This document shows, in pieces, positions 49,214 through 56,906 of a DNA stretch of 64,000 nucleotides (the first letter of the stretch is position 1; each line of letters opens with the position of its first letter). The stretch is from Bacillota bacterium (lineage in GTDB: Bacteria > Bacillota > Clostridia > Christensenellales > Aristaeellaceae): contig JAEZTL010000056.1 of the NCBI GenBank assembly GCA_023421395.1, forward strand, positions 44,053 to 108,052, written 5' to 3'. The notes under the pieces were generated by a model that was not told where the DNA came from, searched no databases, and worked only from the letters and a program-made list of their open reading frames with translations. A program made the translations under genes and the position numbers.

Positions 49214-50734
49214 TTATTTGCCCGCCATCCGGGCGTACACCGGCAGGAGCGACTGGTAGCAAAGCTCAAAGGTCTCCTTGACCGGCTTATAGGCCGCCAC
49301 GTTCTTCGCGATGGGTTCGCTGACGTACTTGACTTCGATGAATTTATCGATGGCGTCAAAATCCTTGAACAGCCCCGCGCCTACGCCGCCGGTCACCGCC
49401 GCGCCCATGGACGTGGCCTCCTCCAGCAGCACCGGGGCCAGGATGCGGGCGTCGTAGATGTCGGCCATCATCTGGCGCCACACCGCGCCCTTGGCGCCGC
49501 CGCCGATGACCAGAATCTCGTCGATGGGGATGTGCTTGCGGAGGATGTCGAGGATGATGGAGAGGTTCATGGTCACGCCCTCGAGCACGCTTCTGAGCAT
49601 GTCGCGGCGCTGGTTCTCCATCTTGAGGCCGAGAAACGCGCCGCGTGCATCCACGTTCCAGCGGGGCGCGCGCTCGCCCAGAAGGTACGGCAGGAAGATC
49701 ACGCCGCCGGCGCCCACCGGGCTTTCGGCGATCTCGGCGTCGATCAGCTGGTAGGGGCTCAGGCCCAGGCGTTGGGCCTCGAAGCTCTCAAATTTGCACA
49801 CCTGGTTTTTCAGCCAGGCATAGGAGCCGCCGGCGGACTGCATGGTGCCGTTGGGCGCGTAGAGGCCCGGCACGATGTGGGCCCAGGTGACGGTGCGCAT
49901 GGCCTCGTCCAGCACCGGTTTTTCGCTGGTGGTGGCGATCCAGGCGGAGGAGCCGATGTAGCTGAAGCTCTTGCCGGGGCGGACGGAGCCCGCGCCCACG
50001 TTGGCGCACACGCCGTCGCCGCCGCCCATGACCACCTTGGTGCCCGCGGCCAGTCCGGTTTCGGCCGCCGCGGCCGCCGTCACGCCGCCCGCCACGAAGG
50101 TGGAGGGCACAATCTCCGGGAACTTATCGATGTCCACGCCGGCGTAACCGATCAGCCGCTCGGACCAGTCGAGGGTGGCGAGGTCCACGCAGGCGTTCGA
50201 GGAAGCGTCGGACGGCTCGGTGTAGAATTCGCCCGTGAGCTTCATCACAATGTAGTCCTTGGCATTCAAGGTCTTGTAGGTGGCCTCGTAGATCTCCGGC
50301 TCGTTGTCCCGCACCCACATCAGCTTCTGCAAGCCGTAGGAGGCGGCGTTCCGGTGGCCGACGATGCCGTAAAACTCACGGAGCGGGATCTTCTCCTCCA
50401 GCGCGCGCTGCTGCGCCTGGGCGCGCTGGTCCGCCCAGATGATGGACTTGCGAAGCGGCGCGCCGCTTCTGTCCACGCAGAGGCACCCCATCATCTGCCC
50501 GCTGAAGGACACGGCCTCGATGTCGGAATTGGACACGCCGGTCTTATCGATCAGCGCCCGGGAGGTTTCGCACACCGCGCGCCACCAGTCCGCCGGATCC
50601 TGCTCGACCCAGGTTTCGTTGAAGTAGTCGGTGTCGTAGGCGTAGACGGCGGAGCCGACGAGCTTCCCTTCCTGGCTGAACAGCGTCGCCTTGTTGCCCG
50701 ACGTGCCCAGGTCGTGGGCCAGAATGTACTTCAT
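49214..50734 (-). CDS. FGGY-family sugar kinase (xylulokinase-like)
   Basis: The 506-residue kinase has ILAHDLGTSGNKATLFS (phosphate 1), SFSGQMMGCLCVD and IIWADQRAQ (sugar-binding), VVMGGGDGVCANVGAG with the catalytic Asp, FLPYLLGERAPRWNVDARGAFLG and LVIGGGAKGAVWRQMMADI. It is nearest in pattern to xylulokinase-like members; the true substrate could be another ketose, a polyol or a sugar acid. It lies one base after the D-2-hydroxyacid dehydrogenase stop and shares no close sequence with the FGGY kinase at 32.7 kb, so it serves a separate pathway. Confidence 0.9.
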   Translation of the reverse strand: MKYILAHDLGTSGNKATLFSQEGKLVGSAVYAYDTDYFNETWVEQDPADWWRAVCETSRALIDKTGVSNSDIEAVSFSGQMMGCLCVDRSGAPLRKSIIWADQRAQAQQRALEEKIPLREFYGIVGHRNAASYGLQKLMWVRDNEPEIYEATYKTLNAKDYIVMKLTGEFYTEPSDASSNACVDLATLDWSERLIGYAGVDIDKFPEIVPSTFVAGGVTAAAAAETGLAAGTKVVMGGGDGVCANVGAGSVRPGKSFSYIGSSAWIATTSEKPVLDEAMRTVTWAHIVPGLYAPNGTMQSAGGSYAWLKNQVCKFESFEAQRLGLSPYQLIDAEIAESPVGAGGVIFLPYLLGERAPRWNVDARGAFLGLKMENQRRDMLRSVLEGVTMNLSIILDILRKHIPIDEILVIGGGAKGAVWRQMMADIYDARILAPVLLEEATSMGAAVTGGVGAGLFKDFDAIDKFIEVKYVSEPIAKNVAAYKPVKETFELCYQSLLPVYARMAGK

Positions 50735-50735
50735 G

Positions 50736-51665
50736 CTATCCCTCCATCATATCGCGGATCAGGTTTTCGGCGGCCATGCGGCCCATCTGGATGCTGGCGC
50801 CCCGGGTGGAGGCCGCGCAGTGGGCGCCCAGCACGACGCTGTCCAGCCGGAACCACTCGGGGTCCGGCGGCTCTTGGCGGAAGGCGTCGAGCCCCGCGCC
50901 GCCGATTGCGCCCTCCCGGAGCGCCCGGAGCAGCGCGTCCTCGTCCACCAGACCGCCGCGGGCGGTGTTGATGAGCACGGCCGTGGGCTTCATCATGGCC
51001 AGCTCGGCCTCTCCCACGAAGTTCTCGGTGGCGGGCAAGAGCGGCATGTGCAGGCTGATGAAGTCGGCCTCCCGGAAGATGGCCTCCGGATCGGCCTTCT
51101 CGATGCCGTTTTCGGCGGCATAGGCCTCGTCCCAGGCCACGTCGTACGCCATGACGCGCATGTCAAACCCCCGGGCGCGCTTCGCCACCAGCCGCCCGAT
51201 GGCGCCGAGGCCGAGGAGGCCCAGCGTCGCGCCGGTCACGTCCCGGGTGGTGATCTTGGACCAGTCGCCCGCGCGGCAGCGGCGGTCGATGGCGACGAGC
51301 TTTCGCGCCAGCGCCAGCATCAGCGCCAGCGCGTAGTCGGCCACCGCGGCGGCGTTGGCGCCCACCGTGCGGCTGACTTTGATGCCCCGGGCGCCCGCCG
51401 CGGCGAGGTCTATGTTGTCCACGCCCACGCCGTACTTGGCGATGGCGCGAAGATGCGGCGCGGCGGCGATCACGTCCGCGTCCAGCGGGTCCACGCCCAC
51501 GATCACCCCGGCGCAGGGCGCGATTTTTTCGATCATCTGCTGCTTGGTCAGGATACCGCCGGTATCGTTTCGCACCGCCTCGAAGCCCGCGGCGGCCAAT
51601 TGGTCAAAGAGCGCCGGCTCCTCCTTTCCGAAGGAGCGGGGCGTGACGAGCACCTTTTCCGCCAT
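50736..51665 (-). CDS. D-2-hydroxyacid dehydrogenase family protein
   Basis: The 309-residue protein has the NAD-binding loop LGLLGLGAIGRLVAKRA and the catalytic triad pattern Arg in NTARGGLVDEDAL, Glu in FRQEPP and His in GAHCAAST. IAKYGVGVDNIDL and the phosphoglycerate-dehydrogenase-like TVGANAAAVADYALAL are also typical. It reduces a 2-keto acid or oxidises a D-2-hydroxyacid or sugar acid using NAD(P). No ACT domain is present, so it is not a regulated serine-pathway SerA. It lies between the shikimate-dehydrogenase-like gene and the FGGY kinase. The start is preceded by GAGGAGGG. Confidence 0.9.
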   Translation of the reverse strand: MAEKVLVTPRSFGKEEPALFDQLAAAGFEAVRNDTGGILTKQQMIEKIAPCAGVIVGVDPLDADVIAAAPHLRAIAKYGVGVDNIDLAAAGARGIKVSRTVGANAAAVADYALALMLALARKLVAIDRRCRAGDWSKITTRDVTGATLGLLGLGAIGRLVAKRARGFDMRVMAYDVAWDEAYAAENGIEKADPEAIFREADFISLHMPLLPATENFVGEAELAMMKPTAVLINTARGGLVDEDALLRALREGAIGGAGLDAFRQEPPDPEWFRLDSVVLGAHCAASTRGASIQMGRMAAENLIRDMMEG

Positions 51666-51684
51666 GAAAATCCCTCCTCGGACG

Positions 51685-52617
51685 TTACTGCCTGGCCAGC
51701 CTGTCGCACAGGGCCAGCCGCTCGCCGGAGATGTCCGCGTGGAAGACCTCGGCGATCACCTGCGTCCAGCCGTGGATGAAGTAGGTCCAGCCATCCTCGA
51801 TGACGAGGCCCAGCGCGTCCTTCTCGGCTTCGGCCTGGTGCATGAACTCCAGCGTACCGCGGTAGTTGAACTCCCAGACGACGCCCTTCTCCGGAAAGCG
51901 GCACGCGTCCGTCAGCGGGGAGCCGGGGCGGTCCTTGCCCAGACCCGTCGCGTTGACCACCATGGAGCCCCGCGGCAGCGCCTCCACGATCCGGTCGTTG
52001 AGCGCGCTCTCCGGGCACAGGTGGAAGCTGAGGGGCACGCGGGAATCCTTGAGAATGTTCACGGCCTCGGCCAGCCTCGGCGCGGAGCGGTTGGTCATGT
52101 GGATGCGACGGGGCACGTTGTCCCCGTGCTTCTCCTCGCCCAGGTACGCGCTGATGGCCAGCGCGCTGCCGCCGGCGCCCAGCACACACACCTCGGCGCC
52201 GGGGTTCTTCCGCCAGTAGTCCGCCGGCAGGAAGGCGTCCAGCGCCAGCCCCACGGTGATGGGATCCTTCGCGTGGCCGCACAGCTTGCCGTCCGATTTC
52301 GAGATGGAGCTGAGTTCGCCGAACAGGCGCGCGTAGGGGTCCAGGTATTCGAATTGATCCCGGCAGGCGGAGAGCAGGTCAATCTTGTGGGTGGTGACCA
52401 GCGCACCCATCGAAAGCGGATCGCCCTTGATGAACGAAACCACCCGGCGGTAGTCCTCCGCGGGCGCGTGGATCGCGATGTCAATGCCCTTGATGATGCC
52501 GTCGATGCCCAGCGCCTTCGCCCAGATGGGAAAGAGCCGCATGATGGACGACTGGCCGGTGGTGACGCCGATGAAGTACATGGTGGGGCGGTCGGCCGGA
52601 GCGGGAAGCGTAATCAT
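51685..52617 (-). CDS. Shikimate-dehydrogenase-like protein in a catabolic cluster
   Basis: The 310-residue protein has the shikimate dehydrogenase fold pattern: the catalytic Lys is Lys78 in ALVTTHKIDL, the Asp is Asp118 in GHAKDPITVGLAL, and the NAD(P) loop is VCVLGAGGSALAIS (143-156). The substrate segment (MYFIGVTTGQSSIMRLFPIWAKALG) differs from the biosynthetic AroE opening (VxGxPIxHSxSP), and no other aromatic-pathway gene is nearby. I infer a dehydrogenase for another polyhydroxy acid or carbocycle. The start at 52617 lies after GAAGGGGG. Confidence 0.82.
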   Translation of the reverse strand: MITLPAPADRPTMYFIGVTTGQSSIMRLFPIWAKALGIDGIIKGIDIAIHAPAEDYRRVVSFIKGDPLSMGALVTTHKIDLLSACRDQFEYLDPYARLFGELSSISKSDGKLCGHAKDPITVGLALDAFLPADYWRKNPGAEVCVLGAGGSALAISAYLGEEKHGDNVPRRIHMTNRSAPRLAEAVNILKDSRVPLSFHLCPESALNDRIVEALPRGSMVVNATGLGKDRPGSPLTDACRFPEKGVVWEFNYRGTLEFMHQAEAEKDALGLVIEDGWTYFIHGWTQVIAEVFHADISGERLALCDRLARQ

Positions 52618-52685
52618 GATAGTCCCCCTTCGTACAATATCAGATGAGTCCGGTGAAGCGCAACCGTTATTTGCGGAAAGGGAAA

Positions 52686-53618
52686 TCACCCGGCCAGCGC
52701 CCGCGCGGGATTGGTCCGCGTGATGGCCAGAAGATCCTCCTCCGGCACTCCCGCCGCCCGAAGGCGCGGCAGAAAGCGCTCGATCAGGTAGGTGAGCGAA
52801 ATCGCCCCGCCGTAACGCCCGAGGCGCTCCGCGGTGGTATCCAGCGACAGAAGCAGCCTGTCCCGGTATCCCTTTTCCATCATGTGCAGGATCAGCCGGG
52901 CCTCGCGCTCGTCGTCGTGGTACTTGAAGCGGCCGATGGTGTCGTACTCCAGGTACGCGCCGGTCATGGCCGCCGCCTCGTGGGGGCGAAAATCCTCCGC
53001 CTGCCGGTCCAGGTGGCAGAGCAGAACCCGCGCCGGGTCCAGCCCCGCGCGCTCGCACAGCCCCACCGCCGCCACCGCATCCGTGCCCGCCTCGGTGTGC
53101 AGCACCAGCGCCGCGTTTGCCCGCGCCGCCGCCCGCGCCGCCGCCCGGAGCATCTCCCCCGCGCGCCCCGAAAGGCTCTCCGCGCCGAGCGCCGCCTTGA
53201 CCGCGCCCGCGCGGATGGAAAGGCGCCGCCCGCCGTCCGCCACGCCCACCGTCAACTCCATCAGGAAGCGCTCGAAAAGCACGGCCTCGCTTTCGGCAAA
53301 GAGCGCGGCGTCCGCCGGGTAGAAGAGGGGGCGGTGGTAGCCGGTGACGGTGACGATGGCCACGCCGCTCATGCGGCTGATGCGCGAAAGCGCCAGCGCA
53401 TCCCGCCCCGCACCGCCGGGCTGCGCGTCAAGTACCGCGCCGCCGCCGGCCGCGCGGTAATCCTGAAGCTCCAGGCGGGATTTTTCCTCGTCGTCGATCC
53501 GAAGCGCCGGGTTCCTCTCCGCCGCGGGCGTCCTGCCGGTGATGAGGTGCTCATGCGCCTGGCAATGCCCCAGCCGCGAAGGCGGAACCGGCCCCAGCAC
53601 GGTTTCAACCGTCGGCAT
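52686..53618 (-). CDS. Phosphotriesterase-family hydrolase (probable lactonase)
   Basis: The 310-residue amidohydrolase-superfamily protein keeps all six metal ligands of the phosphotriesterase group in order: His22 and His24 (CQAHEHL), carbamylated Lys141 (RAGAVKA), His174 (LVLHTEAG), His202 (LLCHLDR) and Asp260 (LLLSLDTT). In bacteria this family commonly hydrolyses lactones or sugar-acid lactones. Together with the SMP-30 protein in the same operon it gives two candidate lactonases. It is the first gene of the run, with AGGAGG before the ATG. Confidence 0.87.
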   Translation of the reverse strand: MPTVETVLGPVPPSRLGHCQAHEHLITGRTPAAERNPALRIDDEEKSRLELQDYRAAGGGAVLDAQPGGAGRDALALSRISRMSGVAIVTVTGYHRPLFYPADAALFAESEAVLFERFLMELTVGVADGGRRLSIRAGAVKAALGAESLSGRAGEMLRAAARAAARANAALVLHTEAGTDAVAAVGLCERAGLDPARVLLCHLDRQAEDFRPHEAAAMTGAYLEYDTIGRFKYHDDEREARLILHMMEKGYRDRLLLSLDTTAERLGRYGGAISLTYLIERFLPRLRAAGVPEEDLLAITRTNPARALAG

Positions 53619-53650
53619 GGTCGCCTCCTGAAATGATGCTAAGACTCAAT

Positions 53651-53678
53651 ATCATATTGTTACTACATTTCACCGCAA
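53651..53678 (-). promoter_or_regulatory. Promoter of the phosphotriesterase-kinase-lactonase operon
   Basis: On the minus strand TTGCGG (53678-53673) and TATGAT (53656-53651) are 16 bases apart. The -10 box is covered by the 13-bp palindrome CAATATcATATTG (53647-53659), a possible operator. Confidence 0.6.
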
Positions 53679-53740
53679 GCATCGTACCACAACGCCGCCC
53701 GTTCGTCAAGCGTCTGTTAAAATTTTGCGGAGACGGGGTG

Positions 53741-53815
53741 CCGCCCGGGAATCCGTGAGGATTCCAGGCGTGCGCGGGGGCTCTCTTTCGCCGCGAAATA
53801 ACCCGACGGGTTTTT
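53741..53815. repeat. Dispersed element copy plus hairpin after the GntR gene
   Basis: 53741-53774 aligns with 3981-4014 at most positions and includes the ATCC...GGATTCCAGG core. It is followed by AACCC-gac-GGGTT (53800-53812) with a T run on the plus strand and TTATTT on the other. It fills the gap between the GntR gene end and the next operon's promoter. No gene is visible there. Confidence 0.65.
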
Positions 53816-53826
53816 TGATGCCCAGC

Positions 53827-54582
53827 CTATACGCTGGTATCGATCAGGAGCGTGACTTCGAACCGGTTGCGGTCGCCCCGGTAGCGCGCCAGCGAGAACT
53901 CGATGGGTTCATCCGCCTGGTTATAGCCGATGGTGGTGAAGAAGTGAATGGGCCGGCCCCGGTGCACGTCCAGGAGGTTTGCGTCCTGAGAATTGGCGGC
54001 CACAGCCTCCAGCACGCGGTTGACGCGGCAGATGCGGGTCTTGTCGCTGGCGGCCAGCACCTTGTACAGCGACTCCCTGGAGAAGTCGTGGTCCATCACA
54101 AAGGCGCACTTCGAATAGGGCAGATAGGTTTCGACCGTCACGATGGGGTCTGCGTCCGCGAAACGCACCCGGTGCAGGTAGATGCATTTCTCGCCGGCGG
54201 GCATGTCAAAGTGGGCGGCCACGCGCTCGGGCATCGTGACCACCTCGAAGGCCAGCATCTTGGTGGATGGCTTGCAGCCGGTGCGCTCGATCTGTTCATT
54301 GAAAGTTTCGAGCCGCTTGATGAAGTCCTGCTTGATCTTGACCCGGGCTACGAAGGTGCCTTTGGACTTGATACGGTACAGCCAGCCCTCCTGCACCAGT
54401 TCCGTAATGGCCTGGCGCACGGTGGTGCGGCTGATCTGAAACATTTCGGAGAGCTCTTTTTCGGTAGGGATCAGCGCATCCACCGGATAGCCGCCGCTCT
54501 TGATTGCCTCCAGGAGCAGACTCTTGAGTTGAAAGTACAGCGGAATCGGCACAGACTTGTCCAACTTCTGCTGGTTCAGCAT
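53827..54582 (-). CDS. GntR/HutC-family transcriptional regulator
   Basis: The 251-residue regulator has a GntR winged HTH (about 10-77; PLYFQLKSLLLEAIKSGGY, IPTEKELSEMFQISRTTVRQAITELVQEGWLYRIKSKGTFVA) and a C-terminal UTRA ligand domain (about 95-248; HRVRFADADPIVTVETYLPY, PIEFSLARYRGDRNRF). Such proteins are repressors relieved by a sugar, sugar phosphate or sugar acid. It is divergent from gldA, whose promoter carries a perfect palindrome just after the -10 box, and upstream of the lactonase/kinase operon, so both are probable targets. Confidence 0.92.
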   Translation of the reverse strand: MLNQQKLDKSVPIPLYFQLKSLLLEAIKSGGYPVDALIPTEKELSEMFQISRTTVRQAITELVQEGWLYRIKSKGTFVARVKIKQDFIKRLETFNEQIERTGCKPSTKMLAFEVVTMPERVAAHFDMPAGEKCIYLHRVRFADADPIVTVETYLPYSKCAFVMDHDFSRESLYKVLAASDKTRICRVNRVLEAVAANSQDANLLDVHRGRPIHFFTTIGYNQADEPIEFSLARYRGDRNRFEVTLLIDTSV

Positions 54583-54628
54583 CCGACGACCCCCATCGCT
54601 ATCGCATAAAACTCTTTGTCACATCATA

Positions 54629-54656
54629 AGTATATCATGATTTTTCTACAGCGCAA
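54629..54656 (-). promoter_or_regulatory. Promoter of the GntR gene
   Basis: On the minus strand TTGCGC (54656-54651) and TATACT (54634-54629) are 16 bases apart, with AT-rich half-sites ATCATAAG and ATCATGAT nearby. Confidence 0.6.
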
Positions 54657-54718
54657 GGCCGTTTTCTGTAATTTTTCCGCCGGCTCGGCAAAAAAACCGC
54701 GCCTTTTTCAATCCATTG

Positions 54719-54747
54719 TTGACAAGTGCCGTGTAAAGGGATATACT
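54719..54747 (+). promoter_or_regulatory. Promoter of gldA-eda
   Basis: TTGACA (54719-54724) and TATACT (54742-54747) are separated by 17 bases, the strongest plus-strand promoter in the region. Confidence 0.85.
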
Positions 54748-54762
54748 TATACTGGTTATTAT

Positions 54763-54778
54763 GTCATAACGTTATGAC
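54763..54778. promoter_or_regulatory. Probable GntR operator downstream of the gldA -10 box
   Basis: GTCATAACGTTATGAC is a perfect 16-bp palindrome beginning 15 bases after the -10 box, between the expected transcription start and the gldA ribosome site. This position suits repression by the divergent GntR protein. Confidence 0.65.
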
Positions 54779-54798
54779 TTATTGGGGAGGTTATGGTT

Positions 54799-55929
54799 AT
54801 GGGATACGTACCCGCGCCGGTTCGCGCCTGGGGCTCGCCCAGCCGCTACATCCAGGGCCCGGGCCTCATGCGGCAGCTGGAAAAGTACACCAGCGTGTAC
54901 GGCAAACGCGTCGCGGCGGTCATTGACCAGTTCTTCTTCGAAAAGCTGACCCAGGAGCTCAAGGCGCAGTTCGCCGGCACCGGCTCCGAGATCGAAACCG
55001 TCGTGTTCAACACCGAAGTCACCGAGCGCCAGATCGACGAGACCACCGAAAAACTGCGCGCCTTCGGCCCCACCGTGGTGGTGGGCATCGGCGGCGGCAA
55101 GACGCTGGACACCGCCAAGGCTGTGGCGGACAACTTCAAGACGCCGGTGGTCATCTGCCCCACCTCCGCCTCCACCGACGCGCCCACCAGCGCCCTCTCG
55201 GTCATCTACAAGGAAAATGGCGAGCACTCCCACGCCCGCCCCTATGTGGCCAACCCCAACCTGGTGCTGATGGACTCCACGATCATCGCCAAGGCCCCCA
55301 TCCGCTTCCTGGTATCGGGCATGGGCGACGCGCTCTCCACCGTGTTCGAAGCGCGGGCCAACGCCCTCGCCGACCACGGCAACTACATCAACGAATCCCA
55401 GGGCCCCTTCCGCCGGCCCAAGACGGCCATGGCCGTCGCCGAAACCTGCTATGAGACGCTGCTTGAGTGCGGCGTTGAAGCCAAGCTGGCGGCGGAGCAC
55501 GGCCTCGTCACCGAGGCGGTGGAAAACATCATCGAGTGCAACACGCTGATGAGCGGCCTCGGCTTTGAAAACACCGGCTGCGCGGGCGCCCACTCGGTGG
55601 GCGACGGCATCACGGGCCTGCCGGCGGGCGCGAAGTCGCTGCACGGCGAGCGCGTGGCCTTCGGCGTAATCTGCCAGCTGGTGGCGGAGAATGCGGGCAG
55701 CGCGCTGATCGACGAAGTGGTGAACTTCTGCCTGGACGTGGGGCTGCCGGTAACCCTCGCCGATCTCTGGGTCGAAAAGACGCCGGAGAACCTCCGGGTC
55801 ATCGCGGAGGTCAGCCAGCACTCCTTCTGGAACGCCGAGCCCTTCAACATCTCCATTGAGCAGATCATCGACGTGGTGCTGGCCGGAGACGCCATCGGCG
55901 CCTACTACAAGGCCAGACGGGCAAAATAA
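54799..55929 (+). CDS. gldA: Glycerol dehydrogenase-like iron/zinc alcohol dehydrogenase
   Basis: The 376-residue protein is of the glycerol dehydrogenase group: RAWGSPSRYIQGPGLMRQLEKY, NAD loop VVVGIGGGKTLDTAKAVAD, CPTSASTDAPTSALSVIY and the metal ligands Asp (SGMGDALSTVFEA) and His residues in GAHSVGDGITGL and LHGERVAFG. It oxidises glycerol to dihydroxyacetone or acts on related polyols. I chose the ATG at 54799, eight bases from GGGGAGG; an ATG at 54793 nearly abuts it. It is followed by eda, and the local context suggests a polyol or sugar-acid substrate rather than simple glycerol use. Confidence 0.9.
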   Translation: MGYVPAPVRAWGSPSRYIQGPGLMRQLEKYTSVYGKRVAAVIDQFFFEKLTQELKAQFAGTGSEIETVVFNTEVTERQIDETTEKLRAFGPTVVVGIGGGKTLDTAKAVADNFKTPVVICPTSASTDAPTSALSVIYKENGEHSHARPYVANPNLVLMDSTIIAKAPIRFLVSGMGDALSTVFEARANALADHGNYINESQGPFRRPKTAMAVAETCYETLLECGVEAKLAAEHGLVTEAVENIIECNTLMSGLGFENTGCAGAHSVGDGITGLPAGAKSLHGERVAFGVICQLVAENAGSALIDEVVNFCLDVGLPVTLADLWVEKTPENLRVIAEVSQHSFWNAEPFNISIEQIIDVVLAGDAIGAYYKARRAK

Positions 55930-55938
55930 TGCAGAACT

Positions 55939-55962
55939 TCGGGGCGCCGCAAGGCGCCCCGA
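55939..55962 (+). other. Hairpin between gldA and eda
   Basis: TCGGGGCGCC-GCAA-GGCGCCCCGA is a perfect 10-bp stem with a GNRA-type loop and no T run. It probably protects the gldA mRNA or tunes eda expression. Confidence 0.6.
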
Positions 55963-55986
55963 TTCATCTCGAGAGGAGGAGAAACC

Positions 55987-56607
55987 ATGAACGCAATGTC
56001 GGAAATCGCGCGGATCGGCGTGGTGCCGGTCATCCGGATTGAGGACGCGAACGACGCGGTGCCGCTGGCGGAAGCGCTGAAGGTGGGCGGCGTGCCCGTG
56101 GCGGAGGTGACATTCCGAACCGCCTCGGCGGAGGAATCCATCCGCCGCATCGCGGAAGAGGTGGACGACATCCTGCTGGGCGCCGGCACGGTGCTGACCG
56201 TGGATCAGGTGGAGCGCGCAAGAATGGCCGGCGCGAAGTTCATCGTGTCGCCGGGGTTTGACCGGGAAATCGTGCTCAGATGCCTCGAGCTGGGGATGGA
56301 CGTTTTGCCCGGCTGCGCCACGCCCTCGGAGATCATGGCGGCGGTCAAGCTTGGGCTGAAGGCGGTCAAGTTCTTCCCCGCGTCGGTGTACGGCGGCCTC
56401 GCCGGCATCAAGGCGCTGTCGGCCGCGTTCCCGGGACTGGGCTTTGTGCCCACTGGCGGCGTGGGGGCCGGCAATCTGGCCGATTATCTGGGCTTCAAGC
56501 CCGTCATCGCCTGCGGCGGCAGCTGGATGGTGAACGCGAAGAACCCCGCGGAGACCACGCGGCTCTGCCGGGAAGCCCGCGCCATCGTTCAGGAGATTCG
56601 AGGGTAG
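55987..56607 (+). CDS. eda: KDPG/KHG aldolase
   Basis: The 206-residue TIM barrel has the catalytic Glu40 (VAEVTFRT), phosphate-binding Arg44, LGAGTVLT, FIVSPGFD, LPGCATPSEI and the Schiff-base Lys128 in AVKFFPAS, then FVPTGGVGAGNLADYL. It splits 2-keto-3-deoxy-6-phosphogluconate to pyruvate and glyceraldehyde-3-P, or the galactonate analogue. It implies that the pathway of this cluster ends in a 2-keto-3-deoxy-6-phosphosugar acid, although no dehydratase or KDG kinase is in the window. GAGAGGAGGAG precedes the ATG. Confidence 0.93.
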   Translation: MNAMSEIARIGVVPVIRIEDANDAVPLAEALKVGGVPVAEVTFRTASAEESIRRIAEEVDDILLGAGTVLTVDQVERARMAGAKFIVSPGFDREIVLRCLELGMDVLPGCATPSEIMAAVKLGLKAVKFFPASVYGGLAGIKALSAAFPGLGFVPTGGVGAGNLADYLGFKPVIACGGSWMVNAKNPAETTRLCREARAIVQEIRG

Positions 56608-56620
56608 GAGATCATTTCAG

Positions 56621-56878
56621 GCGGGCGTCCGTTTGGGCGGACGCCCGCGGCGCGCAGAAAACCCCGAGGGTTTTTCAGCGCGCAGGAAAGCATGCGCAAG
56701 CCCGAAACTCCCCGGAATCTCCGAGGGGCTCAGGAACCTGCGAAATCATTTCAGCCACCGGTGCGCGCACCGGTGGCTGAAATGCGTTTCCGGCGCGCAG
56801 GCCACCGGAAAAACGAAGGCGGCGCCTGGGTTTGCCAACCGCTTGAGGGCGTCCGCAACGGCGGACGCCCTCAAGCGG
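56621..56878. repeat. Array of tandem palindromes after eda
   Basis: Units in order: GCGGGCGTCCG / CGGACGCCCGC (56621-56648); a stem with GCGCGC ends and AAAACCC / GGGTTTT (56648-56683), a likely terminator; an inverted copy of the dispersed element (about 56698-56733); a perfect 38-bp palindrome centred on GTGCG|CGCAC (56747-56784); and perfect 18-bp arms 56839-56856 / 56861-56878 with loop AACG. No reading frame is convincing. It fills the roughly 300-base gap between convergent genes. Confidence 0.75.
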
Positions 56879-56906
56879 AAATTCCACGGCTGTTTTGGCG
56901 CGCCCT

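Noticed and set aside
51685..52617. Biosynthetic shikimate dehydrogenase AroE
   Set aside because: The catalytic Lys/Asp and NAD loop fit the family, but the N-terminal substrate motif does not, and the gene lies in a catabolic cluster with no aromatic-pathway genes.
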